Position numbers and translations under genes: made by a program
DNA from: Trifolium pratense
Lineage: Eukaryota; Streptophyta; Magnoliopsida; Fabales; Fabaceae
Assembly (NCBI RefSeq): GCF_020283565.1
Contig: NC_060061.1
Location: forward strand, 1,488,001 to 1,552,000
Length of the DNA stretch: 64,000 bases
Direction: 5' to 3'
The notes under the pieces: model-generated
The model's database searches: none
Seen by the model: the letters and a program-made list of their open reading frames with translations, nothing else
Told to the model about the DNA's origin: nothing
Part shown: positions 22,440-34,311 of the stretch, one piece after another
Numbering within the stretch: position 1 is the first letter of the stretch
Layout: the number at the start of each line of letters is the position of its first letter

Positions 22440-22765
22440 TTACTGACCAAACTTATTGAGTGCTTTTAGCCCTCAGTAATGCATTTGTGGGTTATTGAAG
22501 GCTATGAGCCGTCAGTATTGCTTCTTGAAGAACGAAATAATTTAAAACGGTACTATTACGCATTAGTGACGGTGTCAGGCCGTCAGTAATGCATGCGAAA
22601 TTAAGACGGTGCCAGGCCGTCAGTAAATATATAGCCGTTGCGCAATTAAGACGGTCCTGGGCCGTCAGTAATGCAGACAGCAATTACGACGGTCCCAGGC
22701 CGTCAGTAATATTTTGAACGTTACGCATTTATGACGGATTATGGCCGTCAGTAATGTGTATTTGA
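22440..22765. repeat. Left subterminal repeats of the CACTA element
   Basis: Six or so copies of a short inverted unit, gacggt(g/c)ccaggccgtcagtaa, occur with small changes (gccctcagtaatg, gtgtcaggccgtc, cctgggccgtc). Matching units are at 33865-34135 near the other end. Confidence 0.88.
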
Positions 22766-23966
22766 ATTTTAAATTCCAACGGTTGTATATTACTACTCCT
22801 ATATATTACTACTCCTTCACTTCATTTTTTCATTTCCATTCTCTCTCTAAATTTTCTCTAACTTCTCTCTTAAATTTTCTCTAATTTCATACTTTCAACT
22901 TAATCTCCATACAAAAAGTGGTAAGTGTTTGTGTTTTACTTTTACGAATTTAAAATTTTTGTTTTGTTATTTAAATGTATATGTTCTAATATTTGTTGTT
23001 TACCATTTTTAATAGCAAGTCTTATTCTCGTGAGGGGCGGAGTTCGTGGGCTAGGTGCGCGCCAAGTAAGAATCTACTCGGCACCCAAGTAAGTAACGTA
23101 ATTTTAATTTATATAGTGATAGTTTTTTTTTACCGTATACTTAGTAATAGTTATTAATTAATACTTTGTAATTTGTTACTAATATTTTCTTATCACTATG
23201 TATAAAAGTTATTGTTTTTGTAAAAAAAATTAAAAAAATATATTTAATTTTGTTTATTTCGAAAACAGAATTATTTTTTTTAAATAAGTATTTTTTTTTT
23301 CAAAAAAACAGTATATTTATATTCTTTTTTTAAAAAACGAATTTTTTAAAAAAAAAATTTAAAAAAGAAATTTTTTAACAGTTTGTGTATTTTTAAAAAA
23401 GTAATGTAATTTTCATTTCTCCATCTAAAAAGTGGTAAGTGTTTGTGTTTTACTTTTAAAGTTAAAATTTTTACTTTGTTATTTAAATGTATATGTTCTA
23501 ATATTTTGTTGTTTACAATTTTTATTAGCAAATTCTCGTGGTCATCGGAGGTCGTGGGTTAGGAGCGGAGTTTGTGGTTAGGAGCGCGCGCCAAGTAAGA
23601 CTCTACCCGGCACCCAAGTAAGTAATATATGTAATTTTAATTTATAATATTTAGTGATAGTTTTATTTTTACCGTACACTTAGAAATAGTTACTAGCATT
23701 TTATTATTACTATGTATTTAAAAAAAGAAAAACAATTATATTTTAAAAAATTATAATATATATGTTAAAAAGTCGGTAGTTTTGTCAACTAAAAAACTTA
23801 GTATTTTTTAGATTTAATAAACCATAAACTTTAAAAATAAAATGTTAAAAGTTTATATGTTATTGTTGAGTAGACATATATATATGTCCAAAATACTTTT
23901 GAAAAATAAAGTAATAAATTTAATACATATATTGATCTAATTATATATTAATTAAACTACGCAGAT
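22766..23966 (+). promoter_or_regulatory. CACTA promoter and leader with a tandem duplication
   Basis: About 22905-23150 and 23419-23690 are direct copies (offset near 514 bp). Shared marks are aaaaagtggtaagtgtttgt, gttatttaaatgtatatgtt and cggcacccaagtaagtaa. Each has splice-donor-like gtaagt sequences. The coding ATG at 23967 follows ttaaactacgcagat, so a spliced leader is likely. Transcription evidence is needed to choose the exons. Confidence 0.5.
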
Positions 23967-26107
23967 ATGGATTTTACCAATCGTAATTGGATGTACGATA
24001 GACATAATCCTGGAAAGAGGGGCCGGGTTAAAGAGGAATTTAAAATAGGGGTCGAAATGTTTATCAATACAGTAAAATATAATGACATTGTGATACGTGA
24101 AGGGGGAATTAGATGTCCGTGTGTACTTTGTCGATGTACAAGAATACGGAGCGAAGATGAAATTAGGTCTCATTTATATAAAAAGGGATTCCAACCTAAT
24201 TATTGGGTTTGGTCAAGTCATGGCGAGGGATGTTCCACGACTGTTCCCGTGAATCAAAATCGTGCTTCAAGCAGTGTTTTTCAGCCCGTTGTTGTTCCCG
24301 AATATTATCATCAGCATTATGATCCGTTTAATGAGATGGACAATATGATAACTAATGCCCTTGGGTTTAATACGCCGATTTATGTGCCAAATGATGTCGA
24401 CGACCCTGCTGATGATGAATATGACGCTGATGTTAACGTCGAGAGACCAAATGAGGAAGCCCAGCGATTTTTTGATCTTTTGAAAGAGACAAATACACCG
24501 TTGTGTGAAGGCTCTCGAGACTCAAAGTTAACGGTGTGTATTAGACTTTTGGGTATCAAGTCTGAATGTCTTGTTTCAGAATACACCATGGACTTGATAA
24601 CGAAACTGATGTTGGATATAACAATAGACCGTCCTCTTGATTTGCCAAAAAATTATTACGAAGCAAGACAATTGAATCCGCTTGCATTTAGTTCTTTACC
24701 CCAACATGTATTGAATCCGCTTATTGAAATCAGTCAATTTTTCAAGAATTTGTGTTCGACAACGCTAAGAGAGGCTGATCTCATCAAGATGGAAAATGAC
24801 ATTCCACTGATCTTGTGTAAGTTGGAGAGAATATTTCCTCCTGCCTTGTTTGATTCTATGGAGCATGTTGTGGTGCATCTTGCATACGAGGCTAGACTTG
24901 GTGGGCCGGTTCAATATAGATGGATGTACCCGTTCGAAAGGTTCATGGGTTATGCAAAACGTGCCGTGAAAAACAAAGCTAGGGTCGAAGGCTCAATTTG
25001 TGCAACATACTTACACCGCGAAACAATTTACTTTTGTTCGCATTACTTCAAAGACACGTTGTCATCAAGCCATATTCGCAATGAAACTGAAACATCTCGG
25101 CCTGTGAGAATTCACCCATTAAACATGTCAATATTCAGCTTGCCTGGTCGTAATGGTGGTGGTGAGAAAGTGTTGTATCCTGGTGACAAAGTTCTCTATT
25201 CGGCGCATGTTCACTTGCTGATTAATTGCAATGAAGTCGAGCCATATTTACAGTGAGTATTTTTAATTAGTTAATAAATAATTATTTATTCCAATTAAGT
25301 TTGCTTATAACTAACGATATTTAATAACTTAGGATGTTTTTAACACAACATACTTCTGCTCAAATCAATTCGCAATTTCCAGCATGGTTCAAAGAATACA
25401 TGTACCAACAAACACCCGCAACTCGTGTCATACAACACTTGAGAAACTTATCTGATGGCCCAAAGTCAACCGTTAAACAATGGCACACCTACTTTGTCAA
25501 TGGTTACAGATTTGAGACACACAGTTGGAGTGAAGGAAAAACAACAGTAAACAGTGGAGTGTGTATGAAAGGTGTGACTGAAAATGGTGAAGGAGATTTT
25601 TACGGTGTCATTGAGAACATATTTGAAATCGAATACAATTACCTTGATTACAAGAAAACAGTCGTGTTGTTTTACTGTAAATGGTTTGATCCTTCAAATA
25701 GAGGTACCAGATATGATTCAAAGACTAATACCGTGGACATAAAAATGAACAAACATTATCCATTGTATGATCCGTTTGCTATGGCTCATAACGTCAGACA
25801 AGTTCACTATGTCCCTTATCCATCGACTACAAGGGATAAGCGAGGTTGGTGTGCCGCAATAACATCAAAACCAAGGGGTCTGATTGAAAAAAATGAGATA
25901 GATGAACGTGAAGATGAACCATATCAGGAAGATGAGATGTCCAATGTTGATGATGTCATTGCAGTTGAAACTTTTAATCAACTTTGTGTACAAGAAGAAG
26001 CCGAAGAAGTACCTTCTGATGGTGATGTTGATGAAGAGGACGTCGAAGCTAATGGTGATGATGAAGGCAGTGATGATGAAGATGTATCAGATTGGGATGA
26101 CAATTAA
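23967..26107 (+). CDS. CACTA transposase-type gene lacking the TNP2 core (transposase-associated, DUF4218 and DUF4216 domains)
   Basis: There are two exons, 23967-25252 and 25333-26107, joined in frame (PYL|QMFLTQHTS), giving 686 residues. The N-terminus is the transposase-associated domain (about 1-90, with RCPCVLCRC and the GFQPNYWVWSSHGE block). Then come an acidic linker and RLLGIKSECLVSEYTMDL. The DUF4218 domain begins near 244 (IPLILCKLERIFPP, GGPVQYRWMYPFERFMGYAKR). DUF4216 is in exon 2 (GEGDFYGVIENIFEIEY, VVLFYCKWFDP), followed by an acidic tail (DEGSDDEDVSDWDDN). The TNP2 catalytic domain that normally lies between is missing. The frame passes from NYYEARQL straight into NPLAFSSLPQHV near 24671. 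The frame stays open, so this is an in-frame internal deletion and the product cannot be a complete transposase. Confidence 0.85.
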
Positions 26108-27688
26108 TTTTATAATATAGTTATCCGCGTTGTAATAATATTAATCGTTGTACTTGAATATTTGTTTTTATAATATAGTTATCAGATTGGGAATATTTGT
26201 TTTTGTCATGTATTTCTTAATTATATAAATATATTTGTCATGTATTTCTTAATTATATAAATATATTTGTCATATATTTTTTTATTATAGATGAATCCAG
26301 ATGAAGAAAATTTCGATGATGACAATGTCGATGATGACATTGATGATGTTCCACCACCACCGGGTGTCGGACGCGGAGGACGCGGACGCGGTGGACGTAG
26401 ACGTAGATTACCCCGCCGCGTTGTTCGGAATCGATGGTTGGAGGGTATGCCCAAGTCTCGAACCGTAGATGGTGTGGAAGAGGAGTACGACTCCTACGAC
26501 GACGATGATGACCACGAGGACGAGGAAATTGCCGATATTGCACTTCTAGCTCCTCAAAATGAATTGTTGGTTGACCGGTATGGTAGACCCATCATCATGC
26601 CATATACCGCCACAGAGTAAGTTAATTATTATTAAGAATTTGTGTTTAATAAATTAATTGGATATATATGATTATTATTCTTAACTAATATATATATATT
26701 GTGCAGTTTGCAACCCCAAAATCCGGCGAATAAGGCAATCAATAATGCATTGAAATCCAAATTCCAGGCTCCATATCTCAACTGGACGGAGGTCAGGGCA
26801 GATGAGCGTGGATATCAACAATTTTGGAATGGCTTCAGGGTACGTTTTTATTTATAATTAATTTTTTATCCAATCAATTTTGTTACTAAACATATATTTA
26901 CTAATTTATTAACAATTTTTCTTTATTTTTCGTAGTCGCAAGTAACTTGGCTAAATCACCACACAGCGGCTATTGAGGCTATATTCAACAGAAAAGCCAC
27001 CAAGCGTCTGTCAACCTTACTTTTTGAAGCGCGGAAAAAGATTAAAAAGGATCCTTCAAAGCCACCACTTTGGCTCGCTGGTAACTCATACCCTATGTTG
27101 TGCCTCAGATGGGAAGAGGAAGAGTATAAGGCAAAGTGTATAAAGAACAAAGCCAACAGAAATACCGATGAAGCCAATCGTGCGTGCGTACACTCTGGAG
27201 GGTCGAAATCTGCCGGAACGCTTCGTCTTGAGTTCATTCAACAATTTGGTCGTCCACCCACCTTTATGGAAATGAATGACATGATGCACAAGTATGCAGA
27301 TTCCGGTGAATGGACGGGGGCAAGGGCGCAAGAAGTTTCGGTAAGTATTTATATATATTATTTATTATTTATTTCTTATAACATTATTTTTTAAACATTA
27401 TAATTATTTTTAATATTATAATTAATTAATTATAATTATTTTTTAATTTATTGTAGAGGTTGACGCAAATTTGGGCTGAAGAATATAATGCAAGCCAACT
27501 ACGACTACCACCTCATAGGCGAGATAATGAGGAGGTTCGTCGAAACAAGCTGTCATTGGCTTTTGTTAAGAATGCTGGTGGTGCGACTCGAGGTCGCAAA
27601 TTCGCTGCTGGGTGTACATCTTCTTTATATGCAAGTGACCCAACTGGTTTGAGAGATGTCACTTACACATCTTCATCTTCATCTAGTA

Positions 27689-29691
27689 TGTAACGACCCG
27701 ATTTTTAGTAAATCGATATTTTATATATTTGCATATATTTTGGGTTAGTGTTAAATATTTATTTACGCGACGTATAATTATTTATCGCGAACATAAGTTT
27801 GTGAGCGAAACCTTTGTCGTGTTAGTGGGCTTGGGGCGTGTGAGAGCTTAATGGGCCTAAGCCATTGGGCTTGGTTCATGACAATAGAGAGTGGTATAAG
27901 TAGCAAGTCAAACCAAGGAATAGTCTCATAACTTGTTTTTCATGAGAAGTTGAAGGTTGTGAGCTTAGAAGCAAGAACCCTAGGAGAGCTAGAAGAACAC
28001 GAGCAAGGAGAAGAGATTTAGAGGCCAAGAATCATCATTCAATCTAAGGTGAGAGTGGTTAAGCATAAGCTTGGGTGATCCAAGAGAGGGGAGGTGTCTA
28101 GCCTCCATTCCTGAACTCTCTCATCCAATTTCTTTGGGGTTTGGGTGAAGTTTCTTTATCATAAACATGTCTTTTCATCTTAGTATGCTTAATGAACATC
28201 TAGGAGGGAATATTTATATGTTTGATGATGGTTTTGCATGTTTATGCAACTTTGCTTATTTTGCAAGAAATTGACATGATTTTGTATGTGTGATGTGTTT
28301 TGGTGTTTTTGAATGTTAATACATGTATATATGTATGGTATATACATGATTGATCACTTGTTATGCATTTATAACATGTCTAGATGTATTTTTGAGTGGA
28401 TTCAAGGTTAAACCGCCTTATTGAAACTCAAGAACAGATATTTTTCTGGTGTAGTTCGCTAAGCGACCAGGAGTTCGCTGTAGCGAACAGGTTCGCTGAA
28501 GCTCGCCAATGCTCGCCATGAGCAGGTGACTTCCTGGTGTGGTTCGCCATGTCTCGCTAAGCCCTCGCTTAGCGAAGGCCTCTGTGACAGCAATTTTTGC
28601 TAATGTTGTAAAGTGTGTGTATCCATGTATTTGGTTTCGTTTTGGTTTGGAATTATTATATGTTTAATAATTGTGTTGTGTGATGGCATTTATATAAAAT
28701 GTCAAAGAAGTATATGTATTTTATATATCGGGTTGTCCGATAAAGAAGAATATCAGTTTGTCTGATAAAGAAGTTTAATGGATTATGTTATCCATGTAGT
28801 GAGCAGTAGCTTCGTGCTAAGTGATTATCATATGTTTGGTAAATGCATGGCATTCATAAATTCATGCATTATTTAGGGATATCAGACTTGTCTGATAAAG
28901 AAGGATATTGGACTTGTCCAATAAAGAAGAATATCAATGGTAAGTTCCTTGATAAAGAAGATGGTACCACATGCATTAGTCGTGTCTAGGTTGGCATGAC
29001 ATTGAATGTTTGGCATTAGTCGCATTTGAGTAAATGTGCAATTATGTGTTATGTGTTATGTGAGTTCTTGGTGTTGTCCGAGACGACGTGAAACTATCTG
29101 GTTGTGTATTTGTGAGTATGAGTTATCTGGTTGTGTATTTGTGAGTATGTGTTACCTGGTGTATTGCTTATTGAGGCATGTGTGTGAGTTAGTAATACGT
29201 GATAGGTTGAATATAGGTGCGTTTCTATATTCGTATGTATGTGATTATGTTTACTAACTCTCTACCTAATTGTTATGTGCTGGACCTTTGGGGGTTCAGG
29301 TATTCAGGTCGTGGTTTCGATCGAGCTTTAGCTGCAGATCGTTTTGGTGTGGAGCACTTTTGGTGAGGAGCTAGTGTAGGCTACCTTTGTATAGTTTAGT
29401 TTGGTTGTGATGTATATTAGTGCTCTGGTAGTTTGTAACATCGAGTCGGGGATCGTTTGTATTCCGTCGTATATCGATGCGAACATCTTAACTTATGTTT
29501 TATGTTAATGAATTATCTTTTGAACTATTTTGTTCATTGCTTTGAAAATCATTTATGTTATGTTTTCCGCTGCGACGTTTCGTGTCATGTGCACGATCGT
29601 TTTGTAAATGTTTTCCGTAGCGCTCCGGCTACTTATCTTTAAGAAGTTTTTAAGATCACGTTTTTAAGGGTAGTTAGTTCGGGGTGTTACA
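27689..29691 (+). repeat. 5' LTR of the gag-only retrotransposon
   Basis: 2,003 bp, TG...CA ends. It contains a gttcgct/agcgaac-rich patch (28450-28580), which could fold, and repeats of gataaagaag near 28730-28960. The short open frames in it are repeated unchanged in the other LTR and are not genes. Confidence 0.95.
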
Positions 29692-29814
29692 ATAGTTGGT
29701 ATCAGAGCAGGTCGGTTCATGTGAGCCATTAGGATTTTCTTTCTCTTGTATGAAGCATGTGTTGGGTACACTGTTAATACATTCTAACGTCGAGTTGTGA
29801 TTCGTTCAGGAATC

Positions 29815-30714
29815 ATGGCTGCTGCTAGGACCAACGCTCAGATTGCACAAGCTTTGACTGCTTTGACTACATTGGTGGTAAGGGATAATGACCCGGGAAG
29901 GGATAGTGAGAAAAGATTGGAAAGGTTTATGTCGCATAAACCAACTCTGTTTACCGGAGGCTATAACCCGGAGGGGGCTATCAAGTGGTTAGATGAGGTT
30001 GAGATCATCTTTGAAGCAATGGGTTGTTCTGAGGAGAACAAGACTACTTTGGGAACTTATGCCCTTAGAGAGGAGGCAATCGTTTGGTGGAGGAATGTGA
30101 GACTCAGGATAGGAGTGGACGGTGTTGCCATCGTTTGGGAAACTTTCAAAAGGGAATTTTTAAGGAAGTACTTTCCGGCTGATGTGAAGAACAAGAAAGT
30201 GATCGAGTTCATGGAGCTCAAGCAAGGAAATTTATCGGTCGCCGAGTATTCGGCTAAGTTTGAAGCTTTGTGTGTGTTTAGTCCACACTACAACACGGTG
30301 GAAGCCGAAGAGGATAAGTGTGTCAAGTTCGAGAGTGGACTTCGTCCGAATATCAAGCTTTTGATTGGATTTTCTGAAATCAGGGATTTTTCGACCCTTA
30401 TGACCAAGGCAAGGATTTGTGATGAAGATAGCAAAGCCAAGACCAACTACTATAAGGCTCTGAATGATAGGAAAGGAAAAGGTTTGGATCGTGGTAAGCC
30501 GTATGAGAACAAGGGCAATGGAAGTGGAAGTTGTTACAAATGTGGAGAGCGGGGTCATATGTCATATGATTGCCCGAGGAAAAGCGACAAGTGTTTCAGT
30601 TGTGGACAGTTTGGGCACAAGGCCGATGCTTGTCGGGTGAAAGTGTTTTGTTTCAATTGTGGCGAGGAAGGTCACAAGAGTCCGGTATGCAAGAAACCGA
30701 AGATGCCGCGTTGA
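29815..30714 (+). CDS. Gag protein of the LTR element, three CCHC zinc knuckles
   Basis: This is a 299-residue open frame starting at the ATG of MAAARTNAQ; the frame is open a little upstream but without an earlier ATG. The first 200 residues fit the plant Ty3/Gypsy retrotransposon gag domain (FTGGYNPEGAIKWLDEVE, EAIVWWRNV, FKREFLRKYFPADVKN, SVAEYSAKFEAL). Three zinc knuckles follow: CYKCGERGHMSYDC (240-253), CFSCGQFGHKADAC (260-273) and CFNCGEEGHKSPVC (279-292). Gag forms the particle and the knuckles bind RNA. No protease, reverse transcriptase, RNase H or integrase follows. The frame is intact, as expected of a recently copied element. Confidence 0.93.
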   Translation: MAAARTNAQIAQALTALTTLVVRDNDPGRDSEKRLERFMSHKPTLFTGGYNPEGAIKWLDEVEIIFEAMGCSEENKTTLGTYALREEAIVWWRNVRLRIGVDGVAIVWETFKREFLRKYFPADVKNKKVIEFMELKQGNLSVAEYSAKFEALCVFSPHYNTVEAEEDKCVKFESGLRPNIKLLIGFSEIRDFSTLMTKARICDEDSKAKTNYYKALNDRKGKGLDRGKPYENKGNGSGSCYKCGERGHMSYDCPRKSDKCFSCGQFGHKADACRVKVFCFNCGEEGHKSPVCKKPKMPR

Positions 30715-30780
30715 GGGTTCGTTCTCCGCTTTATCTCTTAGGTAATTTCGAGGGCGAAATTCTTTTAAGGGGGGTAGAGT

Positions 30781-32783
30781 TGTAACGACCCGATTTTTAG
30801 TAAATCGATATTTTATATATTTGCATATATTTTGGGTTAGTGTTAAATATTTATTTACGCGACGTATAATTATTTATCGCGAACATAAGTTTGTGAGCGA
30901 AACCTTTGTCGTGTTAGTGGGCTTGGGGCGTGTGAGAGCTTAATGGGCCTAAGCCATTGGGCTTGGTTCATGACAATAGAGAGTGGTATAAGTAGCAAGT
31001 CAAACCAAGGAATAGTCTCATAACTTGTTTTTCATGAGAAGTTGAAGGTTGTGAGCTTAGAAGCAAGAACCCTAGGAGAGCTAGAAGAACACGAGCAAGG
31101 AGAAGAGATTTAGAGGCCAAGAATCATCATTCAATCTAAGGTGAGAGTGGTTAAGCATAAGCTTGGGTGATCCAAGAGAGGGGAGGTGTCTAGCCTCCAT
31201 TCCTGAACTCTCTCATCCAATTTCTTTGGGGTTTGGGTGAAGTTTCTTTATCATAAACATGTCTTTTCATCTTAGTATGCTTAATGAACATCTAGGAGGG
31301 AATATGTATATGTTTGATGATGGTTTTGCATGTTTATGCAACTTTGCTTATTTTGCAAGAAATTGACATGATTTTGTATGTGTGATGTGTTTTGGTGTTT
31401 TTGAATGTTAATACATGTATATATGTATGGTATATACATGATTGATCACTTGTTATGCATTTATAACATGTCTAGATGTATTTTTGAGTGGATTCAAGGT
31501 TAAACCGCCTTATTGAAACTCAAGAACAGATATTTTTCTGGTGTAGTTCGCTAAGCGACCAGGAGTTCGCTGTAGCGAACAGGTTCGCTGAAGCTCGCCA
31601 ATGCTCGCCATGAGCAGGTGACTTCCTGGTGTGGTTCGCCATGTCTCGCTAAGCCCTCGCTTAGCGAAGGCCTCTGTGACAGCAATTTTTGCTAATGTTG
31701 TAAAGTGTGTGTATCCATGTATTTGGTTTCGTTTTGGTTTGGAATTATTATATGTTTAATAATTGTGTTGTGTGATGGCATTTATATAAAATGTCAAAGA
31801 AGTATATGTATTTTATATATCGGGTTGTCCGATAAAGAAGAATATCAGTTTGTCTGATAAAGAAGTTTAATGGATTATGTTATCCATGTAGTGAGCAGTA
31901 GCTTCGTGCTAAGTGATTATCATATGTTTGGTAAATGCATGGCATTCATAAATTCATGCATTATTTAGGGATATCAGACTTGTCTGATAAAGAAGGATAT
32001 TGGACTTGTCCAATAAAGAAGAATATCAATGGTAAGTTCCTTGATAAAGAAGATGGTACCACATGCATTAGTCGTGTCTAGGTTGGCATGACATTGAATG
32101 TTTGGCATTAGTCGCATTTGAGTAAATGTGCAATTATGTGTTATGTGTTATGTGAGTTCTTGGTGTTGTCCGAGACGACGTGAAACTATCTGGTTGTGTA
32201 TTTGTGAGTATGAGTTATCTGGTTGTGTATTTGTGAGTATGTGTTACCTGGTGTATTGCTTATTGAGGCATGTGTGTGAGTTAGTAATACGTGATAGGTT
32301 GAATATAGGTGCGTTTCTATATTCGTATGTATGTGATTATGTTTACTAACTCTCTACCTAATTGTTATGTGCTGGACCTTTGGGGGTTCAGGTATTCAGG
32401 TCGTGGTTTCGATCGAGCTTTAGCTGCAGATCGTTTTGGTGTGGAGCACTTTTGGTGAGGAGCTAGTGTAGGCTACCTTTGTATAGTTTAGTTTGGTTGT
32501 GATGTATATTAGTGCTCTGGTAGTTTGTAACATCGAGTCGGGGATCGTTTGTATTCCGTCGTATATCGATGCGAACATCTTAACTTATGTTTTATGTTAA
32601 TGAATTATCTTTTGAACTATTTTGTTCATTGCTTTGAAAATCATTTATGTTATGTTTTCCGCTGCGACGTTTCGTGTCATGTGCACGATCGTTTTGTAAA
32701 TGTTTTCCGTAGCGCTCCGGCTACTTATCTTTAAGAAGTTTTTAAGATCACGTTTTTAAGGGTAGTTAGTTCGGGGTGTTACA
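30781..32783 (+). repeat. 3' LTR of the gag-only retrotransposon
   Basis: Same length as the 5' LTR and base-identical apart from position 31306 as far as I can read. It ends in TTACA before the tagta TSD. Confidence 0.95.
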
Positions 32784-33522
32784 TAGTACAGGACGCTCTC
32801 GTCCAACTCAAAGAGAGGAAACCGATGATGAGTATGAAGCGCGAATGAGGGCCACGTATCGGGAAGAATTCCGCGAAGAGTACGAAGCAACATTTAATGA
32901 GCGGGTGGACCAACGGGTCCAACATGTATTGCAGGAATTCTTTGCGCAGCAGAGGGCGCCGGCGCCGGCGGGGGTTGGATCATCATCTCAGGGATCGGCA
33001 CGACAAAATCAAAATGCCGGTGAACAAGAATATCGACCGGATTTGAATAGCATGGTCAATTTGAATCAGCTGCCGGAGTACCGAGAGGGTGATCCAGTAC
33101 TGAGTATGAGCATAGAGGATATGAGTCAAATGCTTAATGAACCAATTCATTTACAATTTTTTGATCCTGTTGGGCAAACAAGTGGAAGCAGTAGTGGCGG
33201 AAGCGGTAGAAATAATCAACAAACTGCTTTCACCGAATTCCATCGACAGAGATCATCAAATCCATATCAACAAGACTTCATAATCCCACATGACAACCCC
33301 AATCAACCCCAAGACAACTTCTTCCCGAATCAAGCCAGCTTTGATCCTAATCAAGCCCCAATTAACTTCGTTCATAGGCCTGTGGCACGACCTCCGCGAA
33401 CGTCACTCCCCGGAGTCGTATTAAATGAGGGAGGTAGAGGCCGAGGCCGAGGAAGGTCGCGTCAGCCAACATACAGTGGCAAGGGGAAGCGACCACTATA
33501 TCAGCCGCCTGACCAACCTTGA

Positions 33523-33864
33523 TGTGTAATTTTAATAATCTGTTGTTGACTTAATTATTTGTATAACATAACGACAATTTATATTATGTTTAATTGTTTT
33601 CTTTTTGTAATGACAATATTATCATTATGTTTAATTATGCTTATGTTAACTATTTTTATTATGCTTTTTATTAAATTTTAATATTTTTTTGTAAAAATAA
33701 AATTATATTTAATATTTTTTAATTATTTATTATGCAGTATATTTTTTTAAAAAAACTAAATTATTAAAACTAGAATTTTTTTTAAAAAAATTAATAATTT
33801 AATTATTTAAAAACCAATATTAATATTGATTTTTAAATAATTAAATTATTAATTTTTTTTTTAA
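33523..33864. other. 3' flank of the CACTA second gene, with an AT palindrome
   Basis: Downstream noncoding part of the CACTA element. At about 33787-33858 there is a near-perfect palindrome of about 70 bp centred on ccaatattaatattg, with arms attaataatttaattattta. No gene. Confidence 0.6.
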
Positions 33865-34135
33865 TGCGTTAACAATACTGACGGCTGCAGGCCGTCACAA
33901 ATGGGATGAGCAATACTGACGGCTGCAGGCCGTCATAAATGAGTAAGTCTTTTGATTGTGACCGTTGGGCATTATTGACGGCTCCAGGCCGTCAGTAACG
34001 TTATTGACGGTCCTGGGCCGTCAGTAAACATTACTGGCGAGCTAATTGCAGAGGGCCCAAGGCCGTCAGTAATGCATGCATTTTAGACGAAATTTGTGCA
34101 TTACTGAGGGCTTTTGGCCGCCAGTAAATGCATGT
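33865..34135. repeat. Right subterminal repeats of the CACTA element
   Basis: Units such as tgacggctgcaggccgtca, tgacggctccaggccgtcag and gacggtcctgggccgtcag mirror those near the left end. Confidence 0.88.
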
Positions 34136-34185
34136 TTTCTTGTAGTGTCATCATTAAAAGACACGAGTTTCTTCATAAATAGATA

Positions 34186-34309
34186 CTATTCCATCCCAAA
34201 ATATAAGCAAAAGGAGGTCAACAAAAGTGAATGTATCTGGACTAAATTTTAAACCAAATACTTCAACTTTCATTGACCAATTTTTGCTTATATTTTGGGA
34301 CGGAGGGAG
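34186..34309. mobile_element. Stowaway MITE (124 bp), TA TSD
   Basis: The ends are ctattccatcccaaaatata and tatattttgggacggaggga, with TA at 34184-34185 and 34310-34311. The CTCCCTCCGTCCC-type end is the classic plant Stowaway (Tc1/mariner) terminus. Confidence 0.85.
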
Positions 34310-34311
34310 TA

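Larger units (their letters stand above)
27689..32783 (+). mobile_element. Gag-only LTR retrotransposon (TR-GAG type), 5,095 bp, very young
   Basis: The two LTRs (27689-29691 and 30781-32783) are both 2,003 bp and start TGTAACGACCCG and end GGGGTGTTACA. By eye they differ at one base (t28214 against g31306). The 5-bp TSD tagta is at 27684-27688 and 32784-32788. The primer site ttggtatcagagc (29696 on) fits initiator tRNA-Met. A purine tract, ttttaaggggggtagagt, precedes the 3' LTR. The 1,089-bp interior holds only a gag gene, so it must be mobilised by enzymes from another element. Gag type suggests Ty3/Gypsy. Confidence 0.95.
26291..33522 (+). pseudogene. CACTA second gene (plant transposase Ptta/En/Spm, TnpA-like), split by an LTR element
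   Basis: Exons are 26291-26616, 26707-26839, 26936-27340, and 27457-27688 continued at 32789-33522. All junctions keep frame. Removing the LTR element and one TSD copy restores an uninterrupted 609-residue frame (SSSSS|TGRSRPTQREE). The N-terminus is acidic, then Gly/Arg-rich (GRGGRGRGGRRRRLPRR). The middle (exons 2-4) fits the plant transposase Ptta/En/Spm family: FNRKATKRLSTLLFEARKKI, LRLEFIQQFGRPPTFMEM, SLAFVKNAGG. Coiled, Gln-rich and GRGRGRGRS parts end it. TnpA-type proteins bind the subterminal repeats. The gene was open until the LTR element entered exon 4, so this copy is disabled by that event alone. Confidence 0.85.
22415..34147 (+). mobile_element. CACTA (En/Spm) transposon, about 11.7 kb including a nested LTR element
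   Basis: The left end is CACTACACTACAAGAAAAC and the right end is GTTTTCTTGTAGTG. The 3-bp TSD tca is at 22412-22414 and 34148-34150 if the first of two CACTA copies is used. Both ends carry subterminal gacgg(t)ccaggccgtcagtaa repeats (22455-22760 and 33865-34135), the usual TnpA-binding type. Inside are a TNP2-type gene (23967-26107) and a Ptta/TnpA-type gene (26291-33522), both on plus. The second is split by an LTR element. Without that insert the element is about 6.6 kb. Confidence 0.9.

Noticed and set aside
26221..26543. Arg/Pro-rich minus-strand frames
   Set aside because: They are antisense shadows of the Gly/Arg-rich first exon of the CACTA second gene.
29036..29257. Short open frames repeated exactly at 29036, 29457, 32128 and 32549
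   Set aside because: They lie in the two LTRs and are duplicated only because the LTRs are; no coding signature.
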